Shown: positions 17,534-27,082 of the stretch, piece after piece
How positions within the stretch are numbered: position 1 is the stretch's first letter
Layout: each line of letters begins with the position of its first letter
From: Protaetiibacter sp.
GTDB taxonomy: Bacteria > Actinomycetota > Actinomycetes > Actinomycetales > Microbacteriaceae
DNA: 64,000 nucleotides
Assembly: GCA_030150265.1 (NCBI GenBank)
Contig: JASLGG010000043.1
Location: forward strand, 1-64,000
Direction of reading: 5' to 3'
The notes under the pieces: model-generated
The model's database searches: none
The model's input: only the letters and a program-made list of their open reading frames with translations
What the model was told of the DNA's origin: nothing
Translations under genes and position numbers: made by a program

Positions 17534-20251
17534 GTGTCCACGAAGAAGCTCGTGATCGTCGAGTCGCCCGCGAAGGCGCGCACGATCGCGCAGTACCTCG
17601 GCGACGGCTACGAGGTGCAGGCCTCCGTCGGGCACATCCGCGACCTCATCGACACCAAGGAGCTGCCGCCCGAGCTCAAGAAGGGCAGCCTCGGCAAGTT
17701 CTCGGTCGACGTCGACAACGGCTTCGAGCCCTACTACGTCGTCTCGGACAGCAAGAAGAAGACGGTGTCCGAGCTCAAGCGGGCGCTCAAGGAGGCCGAC
17801 GAGCTCTACCTCGCCACCGATGAGGACCGCGAGGGCGAGGCCATCGCGTGGCACCTGCTCGAGGTGCTGAAGCCGAAGGTGCCGGTCAAGCGCATGGTGT
17901 TCCACGAGATCACCAAGGACGCCATCCAGCGCGCCGAGCAGAACACCCGCGAGATCGACACGGCGCTCGTCGACGCGCAGGAGACCCGCCGCATCCTCGA
18001 CCGTCTCTACGGCTTCGAGATCTCGCCCGTGCTGTGGCGCAAGGTCGGTCCCGGCTTGTCGGCCGGGCGCGTGCAGTCGGCGGCCACCCGGCTCGTGGTC
18101 GACCGCGAGCGCGAGCGGCTCGCCTTCGTCTCCGCGGGCTACTGGGACCTGGTGGCCGAGCTCGCCGCCGGCGACGCCGAGTCGTCGTTCACCGCGCGGC
18201 TCGTGCGCCTCGAGGGCAAGCGCGTCGCGCAGGGCGGCGACTTCGACGACGCCGGACGTCTCAAGGCCGACGCCGTGACCCTCGACGAGCGCGCCGCCGA
18301 CACCCTCGTCGACGCGCTGCGGGCCCCCTCGGCGAGCTTCACCGTGGCATCGCTCGACACCAAGCCCTACTCGCGCCGCCCGGCGGCGCCGTTCACCACC
18401 TCGACGCTTCAGCAGGAGGCGTCGCGCAAGCTCCGGTTCTCGGCGCGCACCACGATGAGCCTCGCGCAGTCGCTCTACGAGAACGGCTACATCACCTATA
18501 TGCGCACCGACTCGACCACGCTCTCGCAGCAGGCGGTCGACGCGGCGCGCAGCCAGGCCGTCAAGCTCTACGGCGCCGACTCGATCCCCGAGAAGCCGCG
18601 CGTGTACTCCTCGAAGTCGAAGAACGCGCAGGAGGCGCACGAGGCCATCCGCCCCTCCGGCGACGTGTTCCGCACGCCCGCCGAGCTCTCCTCCCAGCTG
18701 CGCGGCGACGAGTTCAAGCTCTACGACCTCATCTGGAAGCGCACCGTCGCCTCCCAGATGGCGGATGCCAAGGGCTCCACCGCGACCGTCACCATCGCCG
18801 CCGACGGGGGCGAGGGGGCGCACGCCGAGTTCACCGCATCCGGCACCGTCATCACCTTCCGCGGGTACCAGGCCGCCTACGAGGAGGGCCGCGACGAGGT
18901 GCGCAACGCCTCCGACGAGGCGTCCGCGAAGCTCCCGCCGCTCGAGAAGGGCCAGGCGCTCGCGCTCGCCGAGCTCGAGGCCAAGGGCCACGAGACCACG
19001 CCCCCGCCGCGTTACACCGAGGCGAGCCTCGTGAAGGCGCTCGAGGAGCTCGGCATCGGGCGCCCCTCGACCTACGCCTCGATCATCTCCACGATCATCG
19101 ACCGCGGCTACGTGACGCCGCGCGGTCAGGCCCTCGTGCCGAACTGGATCGCGTTCAGCGTCGTGCGGCTGCTCGAGGACCACTTCCGCGACCTCGTGGA
19201 GTACGACTTCACGGCCGGCATGGAGGACGACCTCGACAAGATCGCGAACGGCGAGGCCGACCGCGTCGACTGGCTCACCCAGTTCTACTTCGGCGGGGGA
19301 GAGCACCCGGGCCTGCGCGAGATCGTCGACAACCTCGGCGACATCGACGCCCGCGCCGTCAACTCGATCCGGATCGACGACGGGATCACGCTGCGGGTCG
19401 GCAAGTACGGGCCCTACCTCGAGGTGGAGGACGGCTCCGAGACGCCGCGCCGGGTGAACGTGCCCGAGGACGTCGCGCCCGACGAGCTCACCCCGGCGAA
19501 GGCGCGCGAGCTCATCGACGCCCCCGTCGTGGGCGACCGCGTGCTGGGCGTGAACCCCGCCAACGGCAAGACCGTCGTCGCCAAGGACGGGCGCTACGGG
19601 CCCTACGTGACCGAGCTCGAGCCGGAGCCGGATGAGGCGCCCGCCGAGATCGTCGCCGTCGACCCGGCGACCGGCGAGGTCACCGAGAAGCCGAAGAGGA
19701 AGCCCGCCAAGAAGGCTGCCGCGCCCAAGCCGCGCACGGCATCCCTCTTCACGACGATGGACCCCGCGACCGTCGACCTCGAGACGGCGCTGCGGTTGCT
19801 CGACCTGCCCCGCACGGTCGGCGAGGACCCGGAGTCGGGCGAGCCGATCACGGCGCAGAACGGGCGGTACGGGCCCTATCTCAAGAAGGGCACCGACTCG
19901 CGCTCGCTCGAGAGCGAGGAGCAGATCTTCGCGATCGAGCTGCCCGCGGCGCTCGAGATCTTCGCCCAGCCGAAGTACGGTGCCCGCCGCGCCTCGAGCG
20001 CCCTCAAGGAGTTCGACGCCGACCCGGTGAGCGGCAAGCCCATCCGGGTGCGCGACGGCCGCTTCGGGCCGTACGTGACCGACGGCGTGACCAACGCGAC
20101 GATCCCGCGCGGCGAATCGGTCGAGTCGGTCGACTTCGACCGCGCCGTGCAGCTGCTCGCCGACAAGCGCGCCAAGGGCCCGGCCAAGCCGAAGACGACC
20201 GCGCGCGCCAAGAAGCCCGCGGCGAAGCGCGCCCCGACGAAGAAGAGCTGA
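17534..20251 (+). CDS. topA: DNA topoisomerase I
   Basis: Relaxes negative supercoils by single-strand passage. The N-terminal Toprim domain begins KKLVIVESPAKART and includes TDEDREGEAIAWH. The active-site Tyr is in GYITYMRTDST (Tyr about 322). The C-terminal part has several KYGPY-type Topo_C repeats (VGKYGPYLEVEDG, KDGRYGPYVTEL, NGRYGPYLKKG, RDGRFGPYVTDG) and ends in a Lys/Ala/Pro-rich basic tail, as in mycobacterial enzymes. 905 aa, GTG start with GAGGA upstream. tmk follows after 5 nt. Confidence 0.97.
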   Translation: MSTKKLVIVESPAKARTIAQYLGDGYEVQASVGHIRDLIDTKELPPELKKGSLGKFSVDVDNGFEPYYVVSDSKKKTVSELKRALKEADELYLATDEDREGEAIAWHLLEVLKPKVPVKRMVFHEITKDAIQRAEQNTREIDTALVDAQETRRILDRLYGFEISPVLWRKVGPGLSAGRVQSAATRLVVDRERERLAFVSAGYWDLVAELAAGDAESSFTARLVRLEGKRVAQGGDFDDAGRLKADAVTLDERAADTLVDALRAPSASFTVASLDTKPYSRRPAAPFTTSTLQQEASRKLRFSARTTMSLAQSLYENGYITYMRTDSTTLSQQAVDAARSQAVKLYGADSIPEKPRVYSSKSKNAQEAHEAIRPSGDVFRTPAELSSQLRGDEFKLYDLIWKRTVASQMADAKGSTATVTIAADGGEGAHAEFTASGTVITFRGYQAAYEEGRDEVRNASDEASAKLPPLEKGQALALAELEAKGHETTPPPRYTEASLVKALEELGIGRPSTYASIISTIIDRGYVTPRGQALVPNWIAFSVVRLLEDHFRDLVEYDFTAGMEDDLDKIANGEADRVDWLTQFYFGGGEHPGLREIVDNLGDIDARAVNSIRIDDGITLRVGKYGPYLEVEDGSETPRRVNVPEDVAPDELTPAKARELIDAPVVGDRVLGVNPANGKTVVAKDGRYGPYVTELEPEPDEAPAEIVAVDPATGEVTEKPKRKPAKKAAAPKPRTASLFTTMDPATVDLETALRLLDLPRTVGEDPESGEPITAQNGRYGPYLKKGTDSRSLESEEQIFAIELPAALEIFAQPKYGARRASSALKEFDADPVSGKPIRVRDGRFGPYVTDGVTNATIPRGESVESVDFDRAVQLLADKRAKGPAKPKTTARAKKPAAKRAPTKKS

Positions 20252-20256
20252 GCGCC

Positions 20257-20877
20257 GTGCACGGCCTGTTCCTCACCTTCGAGGGCGGCGACGGGTCCGG
20301 CAAGTCCACCCAGTCGGCGCTGCTCACCGAGTGGCTCGCCGCTCAGGGACGCACCGTCGTGCACGCGCGCGAGCCCGGCGGCACCGAGCTCGGGCTCGAG
20401 CTGCGGGAGATCATCCTGCACCGCCGGGGCTACATGGCGCCACGTGCCGAAGCGCTGCTCTACGCCGCCGATCGCGCGCACAACATCGCCACCGTCGTGC
20501 GCCCGGCCCTCGAGCGCGGCGACATCGTGATCCAGGACCGCTACCTCGACTCCTCGGTCGCCTACCAGGGGGCGGGCCGCGTGCTCGACCCGCACGAGGT
20601 GCGCGAGCTCTCGCTGTGGGCCACCGAGCGCCTGCTGCCCGACCTCACGATCCTGCTCGACCTCGACATCGAGACCGGCCGCGCGCGGCTCGACGACTCC
20701 CGCACGCGCTACGACCGGCTCGAGGCGGAGGCCGCCGAGTTCCATCACCGGGTGCGCGAGGCCTACCTCGCGCTGGCCGCGGCGGAGCCCGGCCGCTTCC
20801 TCGTGCTGGACGCGACCGAGCCCGTCGACGCGCTCGCCGACCGCATCCGTGCGCGGGTGTCGGACCTGCTCGCGTAA
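20257..20877 (+). CDS. tmk: Thymidylate kinase
   Basis: Phosphorylates dTMP to dTDP. The P-loop FEGGDGSGKST is at about residues 7-17, followed by REPGGTELG and the DRYLDSSVAYQG block; the LID segment is TGRARLDDSRTRYD. 206 aa. Placed 5 nt after topA and 10 nt before holB; the topA-tmk-holB order is common in actinobacteria and links replication functions. Confidence 0.96.
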   Translation: MHGLFLTFEGGDGSGKSTQSALLTEWLAAQGRTVVHAREPGGTELGLELREIILHRRGYMAPRAEALLYAADRAHNIATVVRPALERGDIVIQDRYLDSSVAYQGAGRVLDPHEVRELSLWATERLLPDLTILLDLDIETGRARLDDSRTRYDRLEAEAAEFHHRVREAYLALAAAEPGRFLVLDATEPVDALADRIRARVSDLLA

Positions 20878-20887
20878 CCTGCATCTG

Positions 20888-22042
20888 ATGAGCGGCATCT
20901 GGGACGAGCTGACCGGCCAGGCGGAGGCCATCGCGACCGTGCGTGCCGCCGCGTCGGGCGAGGGCCTCGCACACTCCTGGCTCATCACCGGCCCGCCCGG
21001 ATCGGGCCGCTCGACCCTCGCCTACGCCTTCGCGACCGAGCTGCTCGCGCGTCCCGACCGCGAGGGCGACCTCGCGCACACGGCCGCGCAGGTCGCGGCC
21101 CGCACGCACCCGGACCTCGGCGTGCTCAGCACGGAGGCCGTCATCATCAAGATCGAGGACGTGCGCCAGCTCGTCGCCTCGAGCCAGTTCTCGCCCGCCG
21201 TAGGCCGGTATCGCGTGATGATCATCGAGGACGCCGACCGGATGACCGAGCGCACCTCCAACGTGCTGCTCAAGGCGCTCGAGGAGCCGCCGGAGCGCAC
21301 CATCTGGATCCTGTGCGCGCCGAGCGAGGCCGACCTGCTGCCGACGATCCGCTCGCGCGTGCGCGGCGTGCGGCTGCGGGTGCCGAGCGTCGACGACGTC
21401 GCCGAGCTCATCTCGCGCCGCGACGGCATCAGCCTGCCCGAGGCCACCCGCGCCGCGCGCGAGGCGCAGGCCCACATCGGCATGGCCCACCGGCTCGCGA
21501 CCGACGAGCAGGCGCGCACCCGCCGGCGCCGCACGATCGAGCTGGCCCTCGGCATCCGCAGCGTCTCGGGTGCGGTGCTCGCCGCCGCCGAGCTGCTCGC
21601 GATCGCGGGCGACGACGCGCGCGCCATCACGGAGCTGCGCGACGCCGAGGAGCGCGAGCAGGCGCTCCGCTCGCTCGGCGTCGAGCCGGGCGGCACCGTG
21701 CCCCCCGCGCTCCGCGCCCAGCTGAAGGCGCTCGAGGAGGACCAGAAGCGCCGCGCCACCCGCAGCCTGCGCGACGGCATCGACCGCATCCTCGTCGACC
21801 TGCTCTCGCTCTACCGCGACATCCTGCTGCTGCAGCTCGGGGTCGAGCTCGAGCCGGTCAACCTCGCGGTCTACGGCGAGCTCGCCGCCGCGGCAAGCCG
21901 GGCGACGCCCGCCCAGACCCTCGCGACCCTCGACGCGATCACCGAGGCGCGCGCCCGCATCGAGGGCAACGTGGCGCCGGCGCTCGCGCTCGAGGCCATG
22001 CTCGTGAGCGCCATCCGTCGCGTGCCGGCGAGCGCTCGGTGA
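20888..22042 (+). CDS. holB: DNA polymerase III subunit delta'
   Basis: Clamp-loader subunit that helps place the beta clamp on primed DNA. AAA+ fold: GPPGSGRS in the P-loop position (Lys replaced by Arg, consistent with the non-hydrolysing role of delta'), VMIIEDADRMTERTSNVLLKALEEPPE with the conserved LLKxLEEPP motif, and CAPSEADLLPTIRSRVRGVRL (SRC-type sensor). 384 aa from ATG 20888. Its stop overlaps the next gene as GTGA. Confidence 0.94.
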   Translation: MSGIWDELTGQAEAIATVRAAASGEGLAHSWLITGPPGSGRSTLAYAFATELLARPDREGDLAHTAAQVAARTHPDLGVLSTEAVIIKIEDVRQLVASSQFSPAVGRYRVMIIEDADRMTERTSNVLLKALEEPPERTIWILCAPSEADLLPTIRSRVRGVRLRVPSVDDVAELISRRDGISLPEATRAAREAQAHIGMAHRLATDEQARTRRRRTIELALGIRSVSGAVLAAAELLAIAGDDARAITELRDAEEREQALRSLGVEPGGTVPPALRAQLKALEEDQKRRATRSLRDGIDRILVDLLSLYRDILLLQLGVELEPVNLAVYGELAAAASRATPAQTLATLDAITEARARIEGNVAPALALEAMLVSAIRRVPASAR

Positions 22043-23586
22043 GCGTCCGGATGCGCAGGCGCGGCCTGCGCGCGCTCGCCGCGGCCGCCGTCGCCACGGT
22101 GCTCCTCACGGGCTGCGTCTCGTGGTTCCAGCCGCACCGGCCGCCGACCACCTCGACGCCGACCGGCGAGCACGTCGCCGAGGAGCTCGCGCCCTACTAC
22201 CACCAGACGCTCAGCTGGAGCGGATGCGGGCATGGCCTGCAGTGCGCCACCGCGATCGCACCCCTCGACTGGGCCGATCCCGCGGGGGCGACCATCGAGC
22301 TCGCCCTCATCCGGCAGCCGGCGACCGGCGGCCAGCCCCGCGGCTCGCTGCTCGTGAACCCGGGCGGCCCGGGCGGGTCGGGCGTCGACTTCATCCGCGA
22401 CTCGATCGACTTCGCCACGAGCGAGCGCCTGCAGCGCGAGTTCGACGTGGTCGGCTTCGACCCGCGCGGCATCGGCGCCTCGACCCCCGTGGTGTGCACC
22501 GACGACGACACCGAGCTCGACGCCTACATCTACGGGATCGTGCCCGGCGTGCGCGGCACCGACGCGTGGATCGCCGCGAGCGAGCAGGGCAACGCCGCCT
22601 TCGGGCAGGGCTGCCTCGCGCACACGGGCGCCCTGCTCGGCCATGTCGACACCGGCAGCGCGGCCCGCGACCTCGACCTGCTGCGCGCCGCGCTCGGCGA
22701 CACGACCCTGAACTATCTCGGCTACTCCTACGGCACCTACCTCGGCGCGCGGTACGCGGAGCTGTTCCCCGAGAAGGCGGGCCGGCTCGTGCTCGACGGC
22801 GCCATCGACCCCTCGACGAGCGAGTTCGACGTGACGCTCACCCAGGCCCGCGGCTTCGAGAGCGCCCTGACCGCCTATCTGGAGGACTGCCTGGGCCGCA
22901 AGGGTTGCCCCTTCACGGGGTCGGCGGATGCGGCGCGCACCCGGATCGCCGGCCTCCTGCGTCGGCTGGACGCGCATCCGATCCCGGCATCGGACGGGCG
23001 GATGCTCGGCGCCAACACGATGTTCAGCGCCGTGATCCTGCCGCTCTACAACCGCAGCAACTGGAGCTATCTCGACGAGCTGTTCTCGAACACGCTCGCG
23101 GGCGACCCCTCGACGGCCTTCTTCCTCGCCGACGTCTACAACGATCGCGCGGCCGACGGCAGCTACACGACCAACGGCACGGAGGCGTTCACGGCGGTGA
23201 ACTGTCTCGACTACCCGAGCGACGGCGATGTGGCGACGATGCGCGCCCAGGCCCAGCAGCTCGAACGGGAGGCGCCCGTGTTCGGCCCGTGGATGGCGTA
23301 CGGCGGCACGCTCTGCCCGCAGTGGCCGTTCCCCGCGGTGGGCTCGCGTGCCCCGATCACGGCGCCGGGCTCGCCCGACATCCTCGTGGTCGGCACGACG
23401 AACGACCCGGCCACGCCGTACGTCTGGGCACAGGCGCTCGCCGCGCAGCTCGAGCGCGGGCACCTGGTGACGCGCCATGGCGAGGGGCACACGGCCTACG
23501 GCGAGAGCACGTGCGTGACGGGCGTCGTCGACGCGTTCCTGGTCGACGGCACCGTGCCGGCATCCGACCCCGACTGCGCAGCCTGA
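22039..23586 (+). CDS. Secreted alpha/beta-hydrolase lipoprotein (TAP-like)
   Basis: Probable exported peptidase/esterase of the tripeptidyl aminopeptidase (SlpD/SlpE-like) family, 515 aa. The N-terminus is a lipoprotein signal (MRRRGLRALAAAAVATVLLTGC; lipobox LLTGC, Cys about 26). Oxyanion region NPGGPGGSG, nucleophile elbow GYSYGTYLG, and the C-terminal TAP-like domain with ILVVGTTNDPATPY (Asp) and GEGHTAYG (His). GTG 22039 overlaps the holB stop by 4 nt, so it belongs to the topA-tmk-holB transcript. Substrate unknown. Confidence 0.9.
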   Translation: MSVRMRRRGLRALAAAAVATVLLTGCVSWFQPHRPPTTSTPTGEHVAEELAPYYHQTLSWSGCGHGLQCATAIAPLDWADPAGATIELALIRQPATGGQPRGSLLVNPGGPGGSGVDFIRDSIDFATSERLQREFDVVGFDPRGIGASTPVVCTDDDTELDAYIYGIVPGVRGTDAWIAASEQGNAAFGQGCLAHTGALLGHVDTGSAARDLDLLRAALGDTTLNYLGYSYGTYLGARYAELFPEKAGRLVLDGAIDPSTSEFDVTLTQARGFESALTAYLEDCLGRKGCPFTGSADAARTRIAGLLRRLDAHPIPASDGRMLGANTMFSAVILPLYNRSNWSYLDELFSNTLAGDPSTAFFLADVYNDRAADGSYTTNGTEAFTAVNCLDYPSDGDVATMRAQAQQLEREAPVFGPWMAYGGTLCPQWPFPAVGSRAPITAPGSPDILVVGTTNDPATPYVWAQALAAQLERGHLVTRHGEGHTAYGESTCVTGVVDAFLVDGTVPASDPDCAA

Positions 23587-23662
23587 GCCTCGACGGCCGG
23601 CCGCTACTCGGGCGGAGGAGCGGACGAGGCCCCTCCGGCGATGCGCTAGGCTAGGTCACCGC

Positions 23663-23737
23663 GCCTCCGTAGCTCAGTGGTAGAGCACTTCACTCGTAAT
23701 GAAGGGGTCATCAGTTCAATCCTGATCGGGGGCTCCA
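23663..23737 (+). tRNA. tRNA-Thr (CGT)
   Basis: Reads GCCTCCGTAGCTCAGTGG... to an encoded CCA. Acceptor stem GCCTCCG/CGGGGGC, anticodon arm CTTCA-CTCGTAA-TGAAG with anticodon CGT, T-arm ATCAG-TTCAATC-CTGAT. A -10-like TAGGCT (23647-23652) lies upstream. Confidence 0.97.
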
Positions 23738-23811
23738 CGAGACGCATCCCGGCTTCGGGGAGAGCGCTGTTCCCCTTCCGGAAGCTGCGAGCGCGTCCCT
23801 ATGCTCGGCGC

Positions 23812-24478
23812 ATGCTCGACGCCATCGGCCAGATCATCCCGCTCGCCGTGGTGGTGGCGCTCAGCCCCGCCCCGATCCTGATCGCCGCGATCGTGCTGCC
23901 GGGCCCCGGCGGCGTCCGGCGCGGCCTCGCGGTGCTCGCCGGCCGGGTGACCGGGGTGCTCCTGGTGGTGGGGGTCTTCCTCCTGTTCGCCGAGGCGCTC
24001 GCCGGGCTCGGGCTGCCGCCGCTGGTCGGGGCGATCGTGCGCGTCCTGCTCGGCGCGGGTCTGCTGGGGGCCGGCGTGCGCAAGCTGGCCGCGCGCTCGG
24101 CCGCCGAGACGACGGCGCCGCGCTGGATGGCCTCGCTCGAGGGCATGGGCGCCGGGCGGGCGTTCGGCCTCGCGGTGGTCGTCTCCGCGGCGAACCCGAA
24201 GGAGCTCGCGATGGGCGCCGCGGCGGGCATGGTGATCGGCTCGGACCGTGCCCGAGGTGCTGCCGGCCCTCGGGGTGCTCGCGATCTACACGATCATCGC
24301 GGTGACGGGGGTGTCGGCTCCGGTGCTCGGGGTGCTGCTCGCGGGCGAGCGCGCGGCGCTGCTGCTGGACGACATCCGCGGGTGGCTGGATCGCAACAGC
24401 GCCGCGCTCATGGCGATCGTGCTCGTCGTGTTCGGCGCGATCCTGCTGGGGGAGGGCATCTCGGTGCTCGGCCGCTGA
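23812..24478 (+). pseudogene. GAP/LysE-type transporter, frameshifted
   Basis: The first frame (from ATG 23812) encodes MLDAIGQIIPLAVVVALSPA..., several hydrophobic helices and SAANPKELAMGAAAGMVIGSD, as in GAP-family (Sap-like, LysE-related) membrane proteins. At about 24246 the frame is lost; continuation (PEVLPALGVLAIYTIIAVTG... to LLGEGISVLGR) is in the +1 frame from 24248. Removing one C from GACCGTG (24244-24250) would restore a single protein of about 220 aa. Either a recent null mutation or a sequencing error; codon use remains normal on both sides. Confidence 0.8.
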
Positions 24479-24493
24479 GCGCCGAGACGAGGC

Positions 24494-26758
24494 TCAGCCC
24501 GCGACGCCGCGGAACCTCCGCAGCCGCAGGCTGTTGCCCACCACGAAGACGCTCGAGAGCGCCATCGCGGCCCCGGCGAGCATGGGGCTGAGCAGGCCGA
24601 GCGCGGCCACGGGGATCGCCGCCACGTTGTAGGCGAAGGCCCAGAACAGGTTCGCCTTGATGGTGCCGAGCGTCCTGCGGGAGAGGCGGATGGCATCCGC
24701 CGCGCCGCGCAGGTCCCCGCGCACGAGCGTCAGGTCGGATGCCTCGATCGCCGCGTCGGCGCCCGTGCCCATCGCGAGGCCCAGATCGGCCCGCGCGAGA
24801 GCGAGGGCGTCGTTGACTCCGTCGCCGACCATCGCGACCACCCAGCCCTCGTGCTGGAGGCGCGCGACGACCTCCGCCTTGTCCTCGGGCAGCACCTCGG
24901 CGATGACCTCGTCGATGCCCACCTCGGCCGCGATCCGGCGGGCGACGGCGGCGTTGTCGCCCGTGAGCAGCACGGGCCGCAGGCCGAGCCGCCGCAGCAG
25001 GCCGACGGCCTCCGCACTCGTGGGCTTCACGGCGTCGGCCACGAGCAGGATGCCGCGTGCCGCGCCGTCCCACCCGACGCACACGACGGTCGTTCCGGTG
25101 CGCTCGGCCTCGACCTTGGCGGCGTGCAGCGCGGGGCTCAGCTGCTGCGCCCAGTCCGCCAGCAGCGACTCGCGGCCCACGAGCACGGCGTGCCCGTCGA
25201 CGACCCCCTGCACGCCGCGGCCCGCGATGCTCGCGAAGCCCTCGACGGGCGGCAGCTCGCCGACCTCCGTGGCGGCCGCGGCGACCGCCCGGGCGATCGG
25301 GTGCTCGGAGGCGTGCTCGAGTGCCCCGGCGAACCGCAGCAGCTCGGATCGCTCGGTGCCGGGCTCGACGACCACGTCGACGAGCGCCATCCGTCCGGTG
25401 GTCACCGTGCCGGTCTTGTCGAGCACCACGGTGTCGACACGGCGGGTCGACTCGAGCACCTCGGGCCCCGTGATGAGGATGCCGAGCTGCGCCCCGCGTC
25501 CCGTGCCCACGAGCAGCGCGGTCGGCGTGGCGAGGCCGAGCGCGCAGGGGCACGCGATCACGAGCACCGCGACCGCGGCGGTGAACGCGGCCGCGACCGG
25601 CTGCCCGAGCGCCAGCCACACGCCGAGCGTGCCGAGCGCGATCACGAGCACGATGGGCACGAAGACCCCCGAGATGCGGTCGGCGAGGCGCTGCACCTCC
25701 GCCTTGCCCGACTGGGCGTCCTCGACGAGCCGCGCCATCCGCGCGAGCTGGGTGTCCTGCCCGACGCGCGTGGCGCGCACCACGAGGCGTCCGCTCGCGT
25801 TGAGGGTGGCCCCCGTCACGGCGTCGCCCTCGGCGACCTCGGCCGGCACCGACTCGCCGGTGAGCAGCGAGGCGTCGATCGCCGAGGCCCCCGAGACGAC
25901 CACCCCGTCGGTCGCGATCTTCTCACCGGGGCGCACGACGAAGAGGTCGCCGACCCGCAGCTCCGAGATCGGCACCGTCGTCTCGGTGCCGTCGCGCAGC
26001 ACCGCGACATCCTTCGCGCCCAGCTCGAGCAGGGCGCGCAGCGCCGCGCCCGCCTGGCGCTTGGAGCGCTTCTCGAAGTAGCGCCCCGCGAGGATGAACG
26101 TGGTGACCCCCGCGGCGACCTCGAGGTAGATGTCCCCCGTGCCGTCGGAGGGGCGCAGCGCGAACTCGATGCCGTGCGTCATCCCCGGCTCGCCGGCCGT
26201 GCCGAGGAACAGCGCGTAGAGCGACCAGAGGAACGCCGCGGAGACGCCCATCGAGACGAGGGTGTCCATCGTGGCGGCTGCGTGGCGCAGATTCACCCAC
26301 GCGGCGCGGTGGAAAGGCCACGCGCCCCAGACCACGACGGGGGCGGCGAGGACGAGCGAGGCCCACTGCCACGAGGTGAACTGCAGCGCGGGGATCATCG
26401 CGAGCGCCACGACCGGCGCGGTGAGCACGGCGGAGGCGATGAGCCGACGGCGCAGTGCGGTGAGCTCCGGATCGGCGGCGGATGCGGCGTCGGCTGAGCC
26501 TTCGCGGCCGGATGCGGGGGCCGGCAGCGCTGCCGAGTAGCCGGTCTCCTCGACCTCGGCGATCAGCCGAGCCGGGTCGTATCCCGCGGGCGCGAGGATG
26601 CGCGCCCTCTCGGTCGCGTAGTTGACGGTCGCGGCGATGCCCTCGAGGCGGTTGAGCCGCTTCTCGATGCGGGCCGCGCAGGAGGCGCAGGTCATGCCGC
26701 CGATCTCGAGCTCGATGCTCGCCTCGGCGGGCGCACCGGATGCGTTCGCGGCGCTCAT
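24494..26758 (-). CDS. copA: Copper-exporting P1B-type ATPase
   Basis: Pumps Cu(I) out of the cytoplasm. An N-terminal heavy-metal domain has GMTCASC (about residues 20-26). The membrane CPC motif is ACPCALGLATP, with the phosphorylation site DKTGTVT, the TGD motif LLTGDN and MVGDGVND; HP motif SEHPIA. 754 aa, eight predicted helices. The start overlaps the copZ stop as ATGA. Transcribed with copZ from a promoter carrying two CsoR-like operators. Confidence 0.95.
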   Translation of the reverse strand: MSAANASGAPAEASIELEIGGMTCASCAARIEKRLNRLEGIAATVNYATERARILAPAGYDPARLIAEVEETGYSAALPAPASGREGSADAASAADPELTALRRRLIASAVLTAPVVALAMIPALQFTSWQWASLVLAAPVVVWGAWPFHRAAWVNLRHAAATMDTLVSMGVSAAFLWSLYALFLGTAGEPGMTHGIEFALRPSDGTGDIYLEVAAGVTTFILAGRYFEKRSKRQAGAALRALLELGAKDVAVLRDGTETTVPISELRVGDLFVVRPGEKIATDGVVVSGASAIDASLLTGESVPAEVAEGDAVTGATLNASGRLVVRATRVGQDTQLARMARLVEDAQSGKAEVQRLADRISGVFVPIVLVIALGTLGVWLALGQPVAAAFTAAVAVLVIACPCALGLATPTALLVGTGRGAQLGILITGPEVLESTRRVDTVVLDKTGTVTTGRMALVDVVVEPGTERSELLRFAGALEHASEHPIARAVAAAATEVGELPPVEGFASIAGRGVQGVVDGHAVLVGRESLLADWAQQLSPALHAAKVEAERTGTTVVCVGWDGAARGILLVADAVKPTSAEAVGLLRRLGLRPVLLTGDNAAVARRIAAEVGIDEVIAEVLPEDKAEVVARLQHEGWVVAMVGDGVNDALALARADLGLAMGTGADAAIEASDLTLVRGDLRGAADAIRLSRRTLGTIKANLFWAFAYNVAAIPVAALGLLSPMLAGAAMALSSVFVVGNSLRLRRFRGVAG

Positions 26759-26967
26759 GGCACGCGGACCGCGGCGTAGCCGGCCTCGTCGACCGCGGCG
26801 AGCACCGCGTCGTCGTCGACCGCGGCGTCGGAGGTGATCACGAGCCTGCCGTTCTGCGCGCTCACCTGCACGCCCTCGACGCCGGCGATGCGTCCGACCT
26901 CGCCGCGCACCGACATCTCGCAGTGCCCGCAGGTCATCCCGGTCACCTGGTACTCGGTCGTGATCAT
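26755..26967 (-). CDS. copZ: Copper chaperone CopZ-like (heavy-metal-associated domain)
   Basis: A 70-aa single HMA domain with the metal site GMTCGHC at about residues 10-16 and the ferredoxin-like betaalphabeta pattern. It would deliver Cu(I) to CopA or sequester it. First gene of copZA; RBS GGAGGAG precedes the ATG. Ends overlapping copA by 4 nt. Confidence 0.92.
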   Translation of the reverse strand: MITTEYQVTGMTCGHCEMSVRGEVGRIAGVEGVQVSAQNGRLVITSDAAVDDDAVLAAVDEAGYAAVRVP

Positions 26968-26988
26968 GGTCTCCTCCGTCGGCTCCAG

Positions 26989-27005
26989 ATACCCCTAGTG
27001 GGTAT
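26989..27005. promoter_or_regulatory. CsoR-like copper operator 1
   Basis: ATACCCCTAGTGGGTAT is a near-perfect 17-nt dyad of the TACCC...GGGTA type bound by copper-sensing CsoR repressors. It lies in the 5' region of copZ. Confidence 0.7.
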
Positions 27006-27022
27006 CACCTCCTGTCACTCTA

Positions 27023-27039
27023 ATACCTACCGGGGGTAT
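27023..27039. promoter_or_regulatory. CsoR-like copper operator 2
   Basis: ATACCTACCGGGGGTAT, the same 17-nt spacing with ATACC/GGTAT ends, 34 bp centre-to-centre from operator 1. A minus-strand -10-like TAGAGT (27022-27017) lies between them, so both flank the copZA promoter. No csoR gene is in the window. Confidence 0.65.
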
Positions 27040-27082
27040 CCTCGCAAGGGGTCTCGCGGCCGGCGCTGGCTATCATGTTGCG

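Noticed and set aside
15101..19306. Very long antisense open frame opposite tadA to topA
   Set aside because: It is the GC-skew shadow of well-identified plus-strand genes; its translation is low-complexity Arg/Ala/Gly/Glu with no domains.
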